Shown here: one piece after another, positions 15,412-24,198 of the stretch
Numbering within the stretch: position 1 is the first letter of the stretch
How the letters are laid out: the number at the start of each line of letters is the position of its first letter
Assembly (NCBI GenBank): GCA_944388245.1
Contig: CALXIA010000005.1
Span: forward strand, 1 to 64,000
DNA from: an uncultured Gemmiger sp.
GTDB lineage: Bacteria; Bacillota; Clostridia; Oscillospirales; Ruminococcaceae
Reading direction: 5' to 3'
DNA length: 64,000 nt
The notes under the pieces: generated by a model
The model's input: the letters and a program-made list of their open reading frames with translations, nothing else
What the model was told of the DNA's origin: nothing
Databases searched by the model: none
Program-made: the position numbers and the translations under genes

Positions 15412-17243
15412 GGCAGCGGCCCCTCCTGAAGATTGCGCAGATCGGCGCTCTCGGAAAAATCCTCCCGGTCCAGCGTCAGGCTGGGATTGTAGTAGGGGTC
15501 GGCGGTGAGGGCCGCCCGGGTGAACCGGTCGGTCAAGCGCTTCTGCTCCCCGGTAAAACGGGCTTTTTTCTCCTTGTCCTTTTCGTCCAGCCCCCGGCTC
15601 TTGCTCTCGTAATGGTAGAGTTCCGCGTAGGGGGTCCAGACGATGCGCCAGCCCGCCTGGCGGATGCGCAGGCAGAAGTCCACGTCGTTGAAGGCCACGG
15701 CGTAGCCCTCGTCCAGCCCGCCCAGCGCATCGTACACCGACGCGCGCACCAGCAGGCAGGCGGCGGTGCAGGCGGAAAGGTCCTGCACGGTGGCCATGCG
15801 GAACATATATCCGCTGGAGCCCCGGGGCCGGTACTTGTGGCTGTGGCCGGCGTAGCCGCCCAGGCCGGTGATGATGCCGGCGTGCTGCACCGTGTCGTCC
15901 GGGTAATAGAGCATGGCGCCGCAGGCGGCCACCCCCGGCTGGGCGGCCTGGCGGACCAGTTCGGTGAGCCACTCGCCGCCGATGACCTCCACATCGTTGT
16001 TCAGCAGCAGCAGGTACTCTCCTTTGGCGAAGCGGCGGCCGAAGTTGTTGATGGCCGAGAAGTTGAAGTTCCCCTCATACCGCACCACCCGGCAGTTCGG
16101 GCGGCGGGCGGGCAGCTGTTCGTAATAGGCGAAGGTCGCCGGATCGGTGGAGTTGTTCTCGATGACGATGACCTCGAAATTCGGGTAGTCCGTCTTATCA
16201 TACACCGAGGCCAGGCATTTCTCCAGGTCAGCGGTGTGGTCCTTGTTGGGGATCAGGATGCTCACCAGCGGGGTCTCATCCAGCTGCCAGACCACCCGGT
16301 AGGTGCTGGGGAACAGCCCCGGCTCCACCCGGCCCTTGCGCCCGGTGCGGGCCAGGTGTTCCTCCAGAGCGGTGCGGGCGGCAGCGGACACATAGGGTTT
16401 GGCCTCCACCCCGCCGCTGGTAGACCCGGCGTGCACCCGCCAGTAGTAGAGCACATAGGGGATGTGGCAGATCTGGGCCGGGTCCAGCCGTTCCAGCACC
16501 CGCAGAAACAGGTCGTGGTCCTGGGCGCCGTCGCAGAGGCTGCGCTCCCCGCCCACCGCGTCGTACAGGTCTTTTTTCATCACCGCCAGATGGCAGATGT
16601 AGTTGCAGGCCAGCAGATAGTCGGGGGCGTAGTCAGGCTTGAAATGGCCGGTCAGGGGCCGGCGGGGCGAGGTGCGGAAAAGCGCCTCGTCGCTGTACAG
16701 AAACGCCGCGCCGGTGCGCAGGATTGCCTGCTGCACCGTCCAGATCGCGTGGGGCGCCAGGATATCGTCGTGATCGGCCAGCGCTAGGTACTCCCCTTTC
16801 GCCAGCGCCGCGGCGGCGTTGGTGTTGAGGGCAATGCCCTGGTTTGCGACCTTCACATAGTCGATGCGGCCCCGGCCATCCGCCTGCTGGGCAGCCCGGA
16901 CCAGTTCCCCCACCCGGCCATGGGCTTCATCCGACGCGTCGGCCAGGCAGAGCTGCCAGTCGGGGCTGGTCTGGGCGGCCAGGCTGTCCAGCAGCTGGCG
17001 CAGAAAGGGCTCGGGCGTATTGTAGAGCGGCACACAGACACTGATGAGGGGCGCGCCGGGCAGCGGGTGGGCTCGCTGGGCCTCCAGCACCGATTTTTTG
17101 GGCAGATACCGGGCCTTTTTGCCCAGAAAACGCCGGCGGAAAAAGCCCGCGCCCCGCCGCAGCATGGGGCCGGGCCCGTCCTGCCGCAGCAGCTGCCAGG
17201 CGTAGCCGAACAGTTCCCGAATGCGCTTGATCCGTTGGTTCAT
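15405..17243 (-). CDS. Tandem-domain family 2 glycosyltransferase
   Basis: 612 residues with two GT-A domains of family GT2. The first (about 65-300) has SVCVPLYNTP and the DxD-like ALADHDD; the second (about 335-580) has VSILIPNKDH, IVIENNS, LLLNNDVEVI and the acceptor-side block GGLDEGYAVAFNDVDFCLR. Such double-GT2 proteins build rhamnose-rich or similar cell-wall polysaccharides. It is homologous throughout to the neighbour at 17262-19130. The ATG follows GAGGAGGACC. It lies downstream of rfbC and the TagGH exporter, so dTDP-rhamnose is a reasonable donor guess. Confidence 0.87.
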   Translation of the reverse strand: MNQRIKRIRELFGYAWQLLRQDGPGPMLRRGAGFFRRRFLGKKARYLPKKSVLEAQRAHPLPGAPLISVCVPLYNTPEPFLRQLLDSLAAQTSPDWQLCLADASDEAHGRVGELVRAAQQADGRGRIDYVKVANQGIALNTNAAAALAKGEYLALADHDDILAPHAIWTVQQAILRTGAAFLYSDEALFRTSPRRPLTGHFKPDYAPDYLLACNYICHLAVMKKDLYDAVGGERSLCDGAQDHDLFLRVLERLDPAQICHIPYVLYYWRVHAGSTSGGVEAKPYVSAAARTALEEHLARTGRKGRVEPGLFPSTYRVVWQLDETPLVSILIPNKDHTADLEKCLASVYDKTDYPNFEVIVIENNSTDPATFAYYEQLPARRPNCRVVRYEGNFNFSAINNFGRRFAKGEYLLLLNNDVEVIGGEWLTELVRQAAQPGVAACGAMLYYPDDTVQHAGIITGLGGYAGHSHKYRPRGSSGYMFRMATVQDLSACTAACLLVRASVYDALGGLDEGYAVAFNDVDFCLRIRQAGWRIVWTPYAELYHYESKSRGLDEKDKEKKARFTGEQKRLTDRFTRAALTADPYYNPSLTLDREDFSESADLRNLQEGPLPC

Positions 17244-17261
17244 GAAGGTCCTCCTCGAGGC

Positions 17262-19130
17262 TTATTTCAGGCCGTAGTTTTCAAACAGCAGATTGAAATG
17301 GGGGTTGTAGTAGGGGTCCCCTTTTTGAATCAGGCTGCCGTATTTTCGGATAAAGGCGGCCTTTTCCTTTTCGTAACGGCGGGCGTTCTCCCCGGTGTTG
17401 TCCAGGCCCCGGCTCTTGCTCTCGTAGTGATACCCTTGAGCAAAGGGGGTGAACACGTTGGTATACCCCTGCTGCCAGAGTTTCAGGCACAGGTCGATGT
17501 CGTTGTAGGCCACCGCGAAATCGCTCTCGTCCAGGCCGCCGCAGGCGTCGTAGAGGGCCGTCTTGACCATCAGGCAGGCCCCGGTGACCGCCATGAGATT
17601 CTGGGGCACCGCCAGCCGGTAGAGATCCCCGGCGGAGGCGCGGGGATGGCTTTTGTGGCTGTGACCGGCGGTTCCGCCAATGCCCAGGAACACCCCGCCG
17701 TGCTGGATGGTGTCGTCCGGGTAGAACAGCTTGGCCCCCACGCAGCCCACGTCCGGCCGCTGGCTGAACTGGAGCATCCGGTCCAGAAACCGGTCGGTGA
17801 GGGGCTCCACGTCGTTGTTGAGCAGCAGCAGGTGTTCCCCGGCGGCAAACCGGCGGCCGAAATTGTTGACAGCCGAGAAGTTGAAGGGCCCCTCATAGGT
17901 GACCACCCGCAGCCGGGGCCAGCGGGCCCTGGCTTCTTCATAGAAAGCGAAGGTGGCCGGATCGGCGGAGTTGTTCTCGATGACCAGGACCTCGAAGTTG
18001 TCGTACCCGGCCTTGTCGTACAGGGCCGTCAGGCAGCGGGACAGATCCTCCACATGGTCCTTGCTGGGGATGAGCACGCTGACCAGCGGTGTGCCGGTCA
18101 GGGCGTAATCGGTCTCGTAGGCGCCGGGGCAGCCGGGAATGGCGCGCACCGTTCCCGGCAGGCCCACCCGGTCCAGGTGGGCCTGCACCGCCCGGCAGCC
18201 CGCCGCCAGGGCGTAGGGCTTGGTCTCGATGCTCTGGGCGGTGGAGCCGGCGTGGCTGCGCCAGATATAGAGCACCTGAGGAATGTGCTCGACACGGCGG
18301 GCCTGTTCGGTCAGGCGCAGCAGCAGATCGTAGTCCTGGGCGCCGTCGTAGGCCGGATCGGGGCCGCCGCCCGCCGCCTCCAGCAGCGCGCGGGAGAAGG
18401 CGGCCAGGTGGGTGATGTAGTTGCAGCCCCGCAGATAGTCCGGGGCGAAATCCGGCTTGAAGTGGTAATCCACCAGATGGCGCAGGTCGGCGGTGAGCAC
18501 GATCTCGTCGGAGTAGACCAGGTCGGCCCCGCCGGCGGCCCGGCGGGCCACCTCGTACAGGGCGTTGGGGTAGAGCAGATCGTCGTGGTCGGCCAGGCAG
18601 ATCCAGTCCCCGGTGGCCAGGGCCAGCGCCGCCCGGGTGTTGGCGGAGATCCCGCCGTTTTCCGCCAGCTTTGTGTAGAGGATCCGGCTGTCCTTGGCGG
18701 CAGCTTTGCGGGCGATGCGGCCAGGGGCGGGGTGATCCGCGTCGGAGGCGTCGGCCAGCACCAGCTGCCAGTGGGGCCAGCTCTGGCGGCGAAGGCTGCC
18801 GATCAGCTGGCGAAGAAACCGCTCGGGTGTGTTGTACAGCGGTACGCAGACGCTGATGACAGGGCCGCCCGGCACCCCGGCAGCCCGCTGGTGGCGCAGC
18901 TGGCGGCGGGTGGGCAGATCGGCCCGATAGCGCCAGGTGTCCCGGTGAAGGGCCAGACGCAGCCGGAAATCGATCTCCCGCCAGAGTGCCTGCGCCCCCT
19001 CCTCCCGGGCCACCCGGGCGCACCAGCGGCACAGCTGGGCCAGGTGGGCAGGGCTGGCCAGACGGCGGGCCATGGCCGCCAGTGAATCGGCCCGGGCCAC
19101 ATCGGCGGGCAGGGGTTCCTGGTTGGGCAT
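17262..19130 (-). CDS. Tandem-domain family 2 glycosyltransferase
   Basis: 622 residues, two GT2 domains. First: SVCVPLYNTP and CLADHDDLLYP; second: VSVLIPSKDH, LVIENNS, HLLLLNNDVEP and GGLDESDFAVAYNDIDLCLK. Close in plan and sequence to the gene just downstream, indicating a local duplication with divergence. The ATG at 19130 is preceded by AAAGGAG at good spacing; an ATG six codons upstream overlaps that site and is less likely. Each domain probably adds one sugar, so the two genes could supply up to four transfer steps for a repeating unit. Specificity cannot be read from sequence. Confidence 0.87.
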   Translation of the reverse strand: MPNQEPLPADVARADSLAAMARRLASPAHLAQLCRWCARVAREEGAQALWREIDFRLRLALHRDTWRYRADLPTRRQLRHQRAAGVPGGPVISVCVPLYNTPERFLRQLIGSLRRQSWPHWQLVLADASDADHPAPGRIARKAAAKDSRILYTKLAENGGISANTRAALALATGDWICLADHDDLLYPNALYEVARRAAGGADLVYSDEIVLTADLRHLVDYHFKPDFAPDYLRGCNYITHLAAFSRALLEAAGGGPDPAYDGAQDYDLLLRLTEQARRVEHIPQVLYIWRSHAGSTAQSIETKPYALAAGCRAVQAHLDRVGLPGTVRAIPGCPGAYETDYALTGTPLVSVLIPSKDHVEDLSRCLTALYDKAGYDNFEVLVIENNSADPATFAFYEEARARWPRLRVVTYEGPFNFSAVNNFGRRFAAGEHLLLLNNDVEPLTDRFLDRMLQFSQRPDVGCVGAKLFYPDDTIQHGGVFLGIGGTAGHSHKSHPRASAGDLYRLAVPQNLMAVTGACLMVKTALYDACGGLDESDFAVAYNDIDLCLKLWQQGYTNVFTPFAQGYHYESKSRGLDNTGENARRYEKEKAAFIRKYGSLIQKGDPYYNPHFNLLFENYGLK

Positions 19131-19184
19131 GGAAAGGGCTCCTTTCAAAAACAGCCAAGGGAGACAGGGTCCCTTGGCTATCCT

Positions 19185-19928
19185 TTATTTCGTAGTCTGT
19201 TTATAGGCGGCGCAAACTTCCGCCGTGGGGCCGTCCATCTTGACCCGGCCCTTTTCGATCCAGGCCACCTTGTTGCACATCCGCTCGATCTGTTCAATGG
19301 AATGGCTGACCAGCAGCACGGTGGTGCCGCCGCTCATCAGGTGCTGCATCCGGGCCTCGCATTTCTGCTGGAACAGGAAATCCCCCACCGACAGGATCTC
19401 GTCCGCGATCAGGATATCCGGCTTGGTGATGGTGGCAATGGCAAAGGCAATGCGGGCCACCATACCGCTGGAATAGTTTTTCAGCGGCACGTCCAGAAAT
19501 TCCCGTAGTTCGCTGAACTCCACGATCTCGTCGAACTTGGAATCAATATACTTGGGTGTGAACCCCAGCACAGTGCCGTTGAGGTAGATGTTCTCCCGGG
19601 CAGTCAGGTCCATATCGAACCCGGCGCCCAACTCGATCAGCGGAGCAATGGTGCCGTTGACCCGGCAGCTGCCGGCGCTGGGCCGGTACACCCCGCTGAT
19701 AACCTTGAGCAGGGTGCTTTTGCCGCTGCCGTTGAGCCCGATCAGACCGTAAAAATCGCCGGGCATCACATGGAGGGACACATCCTTGAGGGCGTAAAAC
19801 TCATCAAACTGGAGCCGGCCCTTGGCCAGCGCCAGAAAATATTCTTTCAGGCTCTCGTGCTTTTCCTTGGACAGGTTGAAGCGCATGGACACATGGTCCA
19901 CCGAGATGATCGGCTGATTGTTCTCCAT
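19185..19928 (-). CDS. Polysaccharide export ABC transporter, ATPase (TagH/Wzt type)
   Basis: 247 residues with Walker A GLNGSGKST, signature KNYSSGMVARIAFA and Walker B ILIADEILSVGD, the ILIADE-LSVGD form typical of TagH, Wzt and RfbB. It begins with the family block ISVDHVSMRFN and has the DFYGLIGLNG loop. It lacks the extra C-terminal carbohydrate-binding domain of Wzt, so recognition of a capped O-antigen end is unlikely. It pairs with the permease at 19940-20737 and powers flipping of a lipid-linked polymer. ATG at 19928 follows GAGGGAG. Confidence 0.9.
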   Translation of the reverse strand: MENNQPIISVDHVSMRFNLSKEKHESLKEYFLALAKGRLQFDEFYALKDVSLHVMPGDFYGLIGLNGSGKSTLLKVISGVYRPSAGSCRVNGTIAPLIELGAGFDMDLTARENIYLNGTVLGFTPKYIDSKFDEIVEFSELREFLDVPLKNYSSGMVARIAFAIATITKPDILIADEILSVGDFLFQQKCEARMQHLMSGGTTVLLVSHSIEQIERMCNKVAWIEKGRVKMDGPTAEVCAAYKQTTK

Positions 19929-19939
19929 CGGGAACTCCC

Positions 19940-20737
19940 TCACAGATACAGGACAAACTTGTCCTGATTTTTTTTGAACACCCACAGCCCGAGCGCCAGC
20001 GCCGCCAACGCACAGCCGCCGCAGACCAGCACCATGTTCAGGGACAGGCCCTCACCGTTGATGACCGCCCGGCGGAACCCGGTGATATACCAGTAGATCG
20101 GGTTGAACTGGATGAACCGCTGCACCCAGCCGCTCATCATGGCGGGATCGTAGAAGATGGCGGAGAAGTACATGAGAGCGGTGGTGAACACCTCCCACAT
20201 GTGCATCACATCCCGGAAAAAGACGGTCATGGTGGCCAGCACCAACCCCACCCCCAGGCTGAACACAAACAGGGTGAGCAGCGGATAGAGCGCCAGCGGC
20301 AGGGTCAGGTACACCGGGCTCAGGGTGAACAGCATCACCAGGATCAGCGCGATAAAGGAAAAACAGCAGTTGACAAAGCCAAAGCAGGTTTTTTCCAGCG
20401 GGAAGATATATTTGGGGATATACACCTTGCGCAGCAGCGGAGCGTTATACAGCACACTGGACATGGCCAGGGTGGTGGATTCCCGGAAAAAGTTGAACAG
20501 CAGCTGCCCGCAGAGCAAAAAGATCGGGTAGTTGACGATGTCGCCGCCCCGCAGATCGGGGAACAGCCCGCCGAATACCGCCCACATGACCAGCATCATC
20601 AGCAGCGGATTGAGCACGCTCCAGGCCACGCCCAGCACGCTGCGGCGGTATTTCAGCTTGAAGTCCCGGCTGATCAGGTTATACAGCAGATACCGGTAAC
20701 GCCAGAACCCGACAAAATAGCTTTTCAGGTTGACCAC
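19940..20737 (-). CDS. Polysaccharide export ABC transporter, permease (TagG/Wzm type)
   Basis: 265 residues, six membrane helices of the ABC-2 permease family. It shows the N-terminal amphipathic stretch RDFKLKYRRSVLG and the family block NPLLMMLVMWAVFGGLF, and the late IQFNPIYWYITGFR region. The start is GTG at 20737, six bases after rfbC ends. It forms the channel for a wall or capsular polysaccharide with the ATPase encoded next. Confidence 0.9.
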   Translation of the reverse strand: MVNLKSYFVGFWRYRYLLYNLISRDFKLKYRRSVLGVAWSVLNPLLMMLVMWAVFGGLFPDLRGGDIVNYPIFLLCGQLLFNFFRESTTLAMSSVLYNAPLLRKVYIPKYIFPLEKTCFGFVNCCFSFIALILVMLFTLSPVYLTLPLALYPLLTLFVFSLGVGLVLATMTVFFRDVMHMWEVFTTALMYFSAIFYDPAMMSGWVQRFIQFNPIYWYITGFRRAVINGEGLSLNMVLVCGGCALAALALGLWVFKKNQDKFVLYL

Positions 20738-20743
20738 AGGCGG

Positions 20744-21310
20744 TTACCACCTTTCAAACCAGCTGAAACTCTGCTGCGCAAAGGGAATATGCTGTTTGTC
20801 CTTGTCGCTGAGCAGATAGGCGCAGCCGCAGTCCGGCCACTGGATTCCCACCGTCGGGTCATCGTACGGGATGCCGCCCTCGGCGGAGGGGCAATAGGTA
20901 TCGGTGCATTTGTAGCAGAACTCCGCCTCGTCGCTGAGCACCAGGAAACCATGGGCAAAGCCCTCGGGAACATAGAACATCTTCTTGTTCTCGGCGCTCA
21001 GGGTCACGCCGGTCCACTGGCCGAAGGTGGGGCTGTTCGGCCGGCAGTCCACCGCCACGTCGAACACCTCGCCCAGCGTCACCCGGACCAGCTTGCCCTG
21101 GGTGTGCTCCTTTTGGAAATGCACCCCGCGCAGCACGCCGCGGCGGCTTTTGGACTGGTTGTCCTGCACAAATTCCCGGTCGATACCGGCGGCGGCAAAC
21201 TCGTCCTTCTGATAGGTCTCCATGAAATAGCCGCGCGCGTCGCCGTAAACGGTCGGTTCGATGACCAGGACGCCGGGCAGCGCGGTTTTCGTGAAGGTGA
21301 ACTTGGCCAT
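20744..21310 (-). CDS. rfbC: dTDP-4-dehydrorhamnose 3,5-epimerase
   Basis: 188 residues of the RmlC cupin family. Visible: VIEPTVYGDARGYFMETY, the substrate-contact QDNQSKSRRGVLRGVHFQ, and the block FYVPEGFAHGFLVLSD; the catalytic His lies in RGVHFQ. It converts dTDP-4-keto-6-deoxyglucose to dTDP-4-keto-L-rhamnose, so the operon product probably contains rhamnose. It is first in the operon. rfbA, rfbB and rfbD are not in the window and must be elsewhere. Confidence 0.94.
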   Translation of the reverse strand: MAKFTFTKTALPGVLVIEPTVYGDARGYFMETYQKDEFAAAGIDREFVQDNQSKSRRGVLRGVHFQKEHTQGKLVRVTLGEVFDVAVDCRPNSPTFGQWTGVTLSAENKKMFYVPEGFAHGFLVLSDEAEFCYKCTDTYCPSAEGGIPYDDPTVGIQWPDCGCAYLLSDKDKQHIPFAQQSFSWFERW

Positions 21311-21374
21311 ATAAGCACCTCGATCTTTTTTGTTCTACAGGAAACCGGGCCGGCAAAAGCCCGTACTCGGATAT

Positions 21375-21403
21375 AGTATACCGTATTCCGCGCCGCGGGG
21401 CAA
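21375..21403 (-). promoter_or_regulatory. Promoter of the rfbC-TagGH-GT2 operon
   Basis: Minus-strand TATACT (21380-21375), 17-base spacer and weak -35 TTGCCC (21403-21398), about 65 bases upstream of rfbC. Confidence 0.5.
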
Positions 21404-21416
21404 GAGCCGGGCGGGA

Positions 21417-22832
21417 TCAGCGCCGGGGCAGGGTGCGCACCGGGTGGCCGCTCTCCGGGCGACTTACCGGCCGGTCCCAGCCGCTGGGCGAAGGCCGGCC
21501 GCTGCTTTGCAGCCGCTGGCGTGCCTCCCGGACGCGGCGCCGCTTCTCCTGCCGGCGCCACCAGATCCAGCCCACCGCCAGCGCCGCCACCAGCACGGCC
21601 AACGCCACGGGCAGCGCCCCCAGGCTCAGACCCGGCCCGGCAAGCTGCGCCTGGGAAAAGGACGGTTTGACCACATAGGTGCTGTTCTGCAGCAGTTGCT
21701 CCAGCCCGGAGCTGTCCAGGTCCAGCCGCCCCAGATCGGTGGCCTGGGCGGTGACGGTATCCGGTAGGGTGATGTGAACCTGCGGCGCGAACTCCGCCCC
21801 CAGCACATACTGGGCAGGCAGTTCATAGTCAAACTGCAGCTGATCGGCGCTCACAGCCTGGTGCAGCAGCACCGTGCCGCTGGGCGGCGAAACGGTGATG
21901 CTTCCCAGCTCTCCGCCGCCGCCGCTCACCGGCACCTGCAGGGTCTGGGCCGGAGCCGCGTACTCCACCCGGGAGAAATTCTCGTAGCAGTAGTCCAGCA
22001 AGGCACAGGCGTCCACGAACTTGTCGTACTTTTGCGGGCAGCCCAGCACCACGCAGATCAGCCGGATGCCGTCCTGTTCCGCGTAGGTGACCATGGTGTT
22101 CTTTGCCTCGTTGGTAAAGCCGGTCTTGCTTCCCTTGGCGTATTCCCGGTAATACTTACCGCCCAGCCGCATCCAATCGCTGATGGAAAACTGCCGCTGC
22201 TCGGGCTGTTTGTTGGTGGGCTCCATCGTCCAGGTCTCGCTGCGCCCGAAGATGGTGGTAAACTGGGGCTGGGTCAGCGCCCAGCGGGTGATGAGGGCCA
22301 TATCGTAGGCGGTGGTATAGTGGTTCTCGTCCTGCAGACCGTGCGGGCTGGTGAAGTGGGTGCCGGTAAGCCCCAGTTCCTGCACCTGGGCGTTCATGGC
22401 ATCCACCCCGCCCTGGATGCTGCCGCCGATATATTCGGCCAGCACGTTGGCCCCGTCGTTGGCCGAGGCCATCTCCACCCCGTACAGGATATCCTCCAGG
22501 TTGACCTGCTCATCCTCGATCAGGGCAATGTGGCTGGACTCGGTGCCGTACAGCGAGTGCACCGCGTCATAGCTGACCGTCAGGGGCACGTCCAGATTGC
22601 CCTGCGCCTTTTCCAGCGCCAGGCCCAGGGTCATGATCTTGGTGATCGAGGCGGGGTAATGGCGCACGTCGGCGTTTTTGGCCAGCACCACCTGGCCGGT
22701 GTCCGCGTCCATCACCACATAGACGTCCCCCCGCGTTTCGGGCGGCGCGTCCTCTGCCGCGCGCACAGGCATGCACAGGCTGACCGCCGCGCACAGTGCG
22801 GCCAGCGCCCCCAACAGTCGTTTTCTGGTCAC
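21417..22832 (-). CDS. D-alanyl-D-alanine carboxypeptidase (PBP5/DacF type)
   Basis: 471 residues. A signal peptide (about 1-26, ending PVRAAE) precedes the S11 peptidase domain with PASITK (Ser62, Lys65), SANDGAN and GSKTGFT active-site boxes. A beta-rich C-terminal domain follows, then a membrane helix near 405-430 and an Arg-rich cytoplasmic tail, so it is a bitopic membrane enzyme. It trims terminal D-Ala from peptidoglycan pentapeptides. The start is GTG at 22832, five bases after AGGAG; longer frames upstream have no such site. It has its own promoter (22893-22921). Confidence 0.92.
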   Translation of the reverse strand: MTRKRLLGALAALCAAVSLCMPVRAAEDAPPETRGDVYVVMDADTGQVVLAKNADVRHYPASITKIMTLGLALEKAQGNLDVPLTVSYDAVHSLYGTESSHIALIEDEQVNLEDILYGVEMASANDGANVLAEYIGGSIQGGVDAMNAQVQELGLTGTHFTSPHGLQDENHYTTAYDMALITRWALTQPQFTTIFGRSETWTMEPTNKQPEQRQFSISDWMRLGGKYYREYAKGSKTGFTNEAKNTMVTYAEQDGIRLICVVLGCPQKYDKFVDACALLDYCYENFSRVEYAAPAQTLQVPVSGGGGELGSITVSPPSGTVLLHQAVSADQLQFDYELPAQYVLGAEFAPQVHITLPDTVTAQATDLGRLDLDSSGLEQLLQNSTYVVKPSFSQAQLAGPGLSLGALPVALAVLVAALAVGWIWWRRQEKRRRVREARQRLQSSGRPSPSGWDRPVSRPESGHPVRTLPRR

Positions 22833-22892
22833 GTTGACTCCTCTTGACAAACCGGCTCCCGTTTTGGGGCACAAAATTGTAGTAACTGTATT

Positions 22893-22921
22893 ATTATACG
22901 CCCCCCGGGCAGGCAGAGCAA
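22893..22921 (-). promoter_or_regulatory. Promoter of the D-Ala-D-Ala carboxypeptidase gene
   Basis: Minus-strand TTGCTC (22921-22916), 17-base spacer, TATAAT (22898-22893). Confidence 0.65.
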
Positions 22922-22968
22922 GATATCGGTAAAAAATTCATCGTTGCTGGCGCAAAAAGTTTCTTTCT

Positions 22969-22976
22969 GGTACACT
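22969..22976 (+). promoter_or_regulatory. Extended -10 of the 5-formyl-THF cyclo-ligase gene
   Basis: TGGTACACT places TACACT at 22971-22976 with no clear -35 box, 28 bases before the ATG. Confidence 0.4.
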
Positions 22977-23003
22977 GGATAAAAAAGCAGGGGAGGAAAA
23001 GCG

Positions 23004-23579
23004 ATGGAAGGCTGTACCGACAAAGCCCGCGCCCGGGCGCTGGCCCGGCAGCTGCGGGCCGGCTGGACACCGGCGCAGCGCCGCCAGCTGGGGGAGGGCA
23101 TGGCCCGGCAGCTGGCCGGCTGGCCGCTCTGGCAGCGGAGCGGGGCGGTGTTCGCGTTCTGCGGCACGGCGCGGGAACCGGATACCCGCCCGGTATTGGA
23201 ACTGGCGCTGGACGGCGGCAAGACCCTGTATCTGCCCCGGGTGACCGGACCGGGCCGGATGGAGGCGGCGCCGGTGCGCAGCCTGGCACAGCTTGTGCCG
23301 GGCGCCTGGGAGATCCCGGAACCGCCCGCCGATGCCCCGGCCGCCGCGCCGGAAACGATCAACCTTGTGCTGCTGCCCTGCCTGGCCGCCGCGCCGGACG
23401 GCGTGCGGCTGGGCTGGGGCGGCGGATACTACGACCGGTTTCTTGCCCGGTGCGCCGCGCCGGGGGCGGTGCTCTGCCCCGAGGCGCTGATCGCCCCGTT
23501 TCTGCCCGCCGAGCCCCACGACGCGCCGGTGGGCTGGATCGTGACCGAGCGGCGGATCCTGGCCTGCCGGCAGGGATAA
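23004..23579 (+). CDS. 5-formyltetrahydrofolate cyclo-ligase
   Basis: 191 residues of the MTHFS family. Diagnostic parts are the N-terminal basic helix (KARARALARQLR), the folate-side VLLPCLAAAPDG and the glycine-rich ATP loop LGWGGGYYDRFL. It converts 5-formyl-THF with ATP to 5,10-methenyl-THF in the cytoplasm, linking to folD at 40441. The ribosome binding site GGGGAGG is nine bases before the ATG. It is a single-gene unit convergent with dpaB. Confidence 0.93.
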   Translation: MEGCTDKARARALARQLRAGWTPAQRRQLGEGMARQLAGWPLWQRSGAVFAFCGTAREPDTRPVLELALDGGKTLYLPRVTGPGRMEAAPVRSLAQLVPGAWEIPEPPADAPAAAPETINLVLLPCLAAAPDGVRLGWGGGYYDRFLARCAAPGAVLCPEALIAPFLPAEPHDAPVGWIVTERRILACRQG

Positions 23580-23615
23580 AACAAGGCCGGAACGCGCCGC
23601 GTTCCGGCCTTGTTT
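23579..23615. terminator. Bidirectional terminator between the folate gene and dpaB
   Basis: AAACAAGGCCGGAACG pairs with CGTTCCGGCCTTGTTT across a five-base loop; the stem touches both stop codons. Confidence 0.8.
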
Positions 23616-24193
23616 CAGGTGAGCAGCACCGGCTGAAACTGGCGGCCCCGCAAGGCGGATTCCAGCACGTCCGGCAACAGGGTGAAATCGCTTTGCAGGC
23701 TGGCCGGTTTTTTCAGCGGCGCGTCCTGGCTGATCGGCACCAGATAATAGTGCTTGCGGTTGAGCAGGGTGCCCAGATTCACCAGGCTGGCCCCCAGCCC
23801 GTCGTTGGTACTCACCGCCAGCACAATCGGCTTGCCGCCCCGCAGCATGCTCTTGACCCCCAGGGTCACCGGCGTATCGCTGATGCCGTTGGCCAGCCGC
23901 CCCAGCGTGGCCCCGGTGCAGGGGGCCACGATCATCGCGTCCGCCATGTTTTTCGGGCCCAGCGGCTCCGCCTCCTGGAGGGTCTCGATGGGGGCATGGC
24001 CGGTGATCAGCCGCAGCTGGTCCTTCCAGCCGCGGGCTGTGCCGAACCGGGTATCCATCCCGGCCGCGGCAAAACTCATCAGCGGCAACACCCGAAAGCC
24101 CTGTTCCACCAGTCGGCGCACCTGCACGATCACCTTATCGAAGGTGCAGAAGCTGCCGCACATGGCAAACACCACCGTCCGTTGTTGTTCCAT
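23615..24193 (-). CDS. dpaB: Dipicolinate synthase subunit B
   Basis: 192 residues of the flavoprotein-like DpaB (SpoVFB) family: N-terminal VVFAMCGSFCTFDKV, MADAMIVAPCTGATLGRLANGISDTPVTL and KPIVLAVSTNDGLG. With DpaA it makes dipicolinic acid, the calcium-chelating core compound of endospores, from the lysine pathway in the mother cell. It lies five bases after dpaA. Its presence is the best evidence that the host sporulates. A GTP-like GGGG-rich ribosome site (AAGGGGATAG) precedes the ATG. Confidence 0.92.
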   Translation of the reverse strand: MEQQRTVVFAMCGSFCTFDKVIVQVRRLVEQGFRVLPLMSFAAAGMDTRFGTARGWKDQLRLITGHAPIETLQEAEPLGPKNMADAMIVAPCTGATLGRLANGISDTPVTLGVKSMLRGGKPIVLAVSTNDGLGASLVNLGTLLNRKHYYLVPISQDAPLKKPASLQSDFTLLPDVLESALRGRQFQPVLLT

Positions 24194-24198
24194 CGTCG

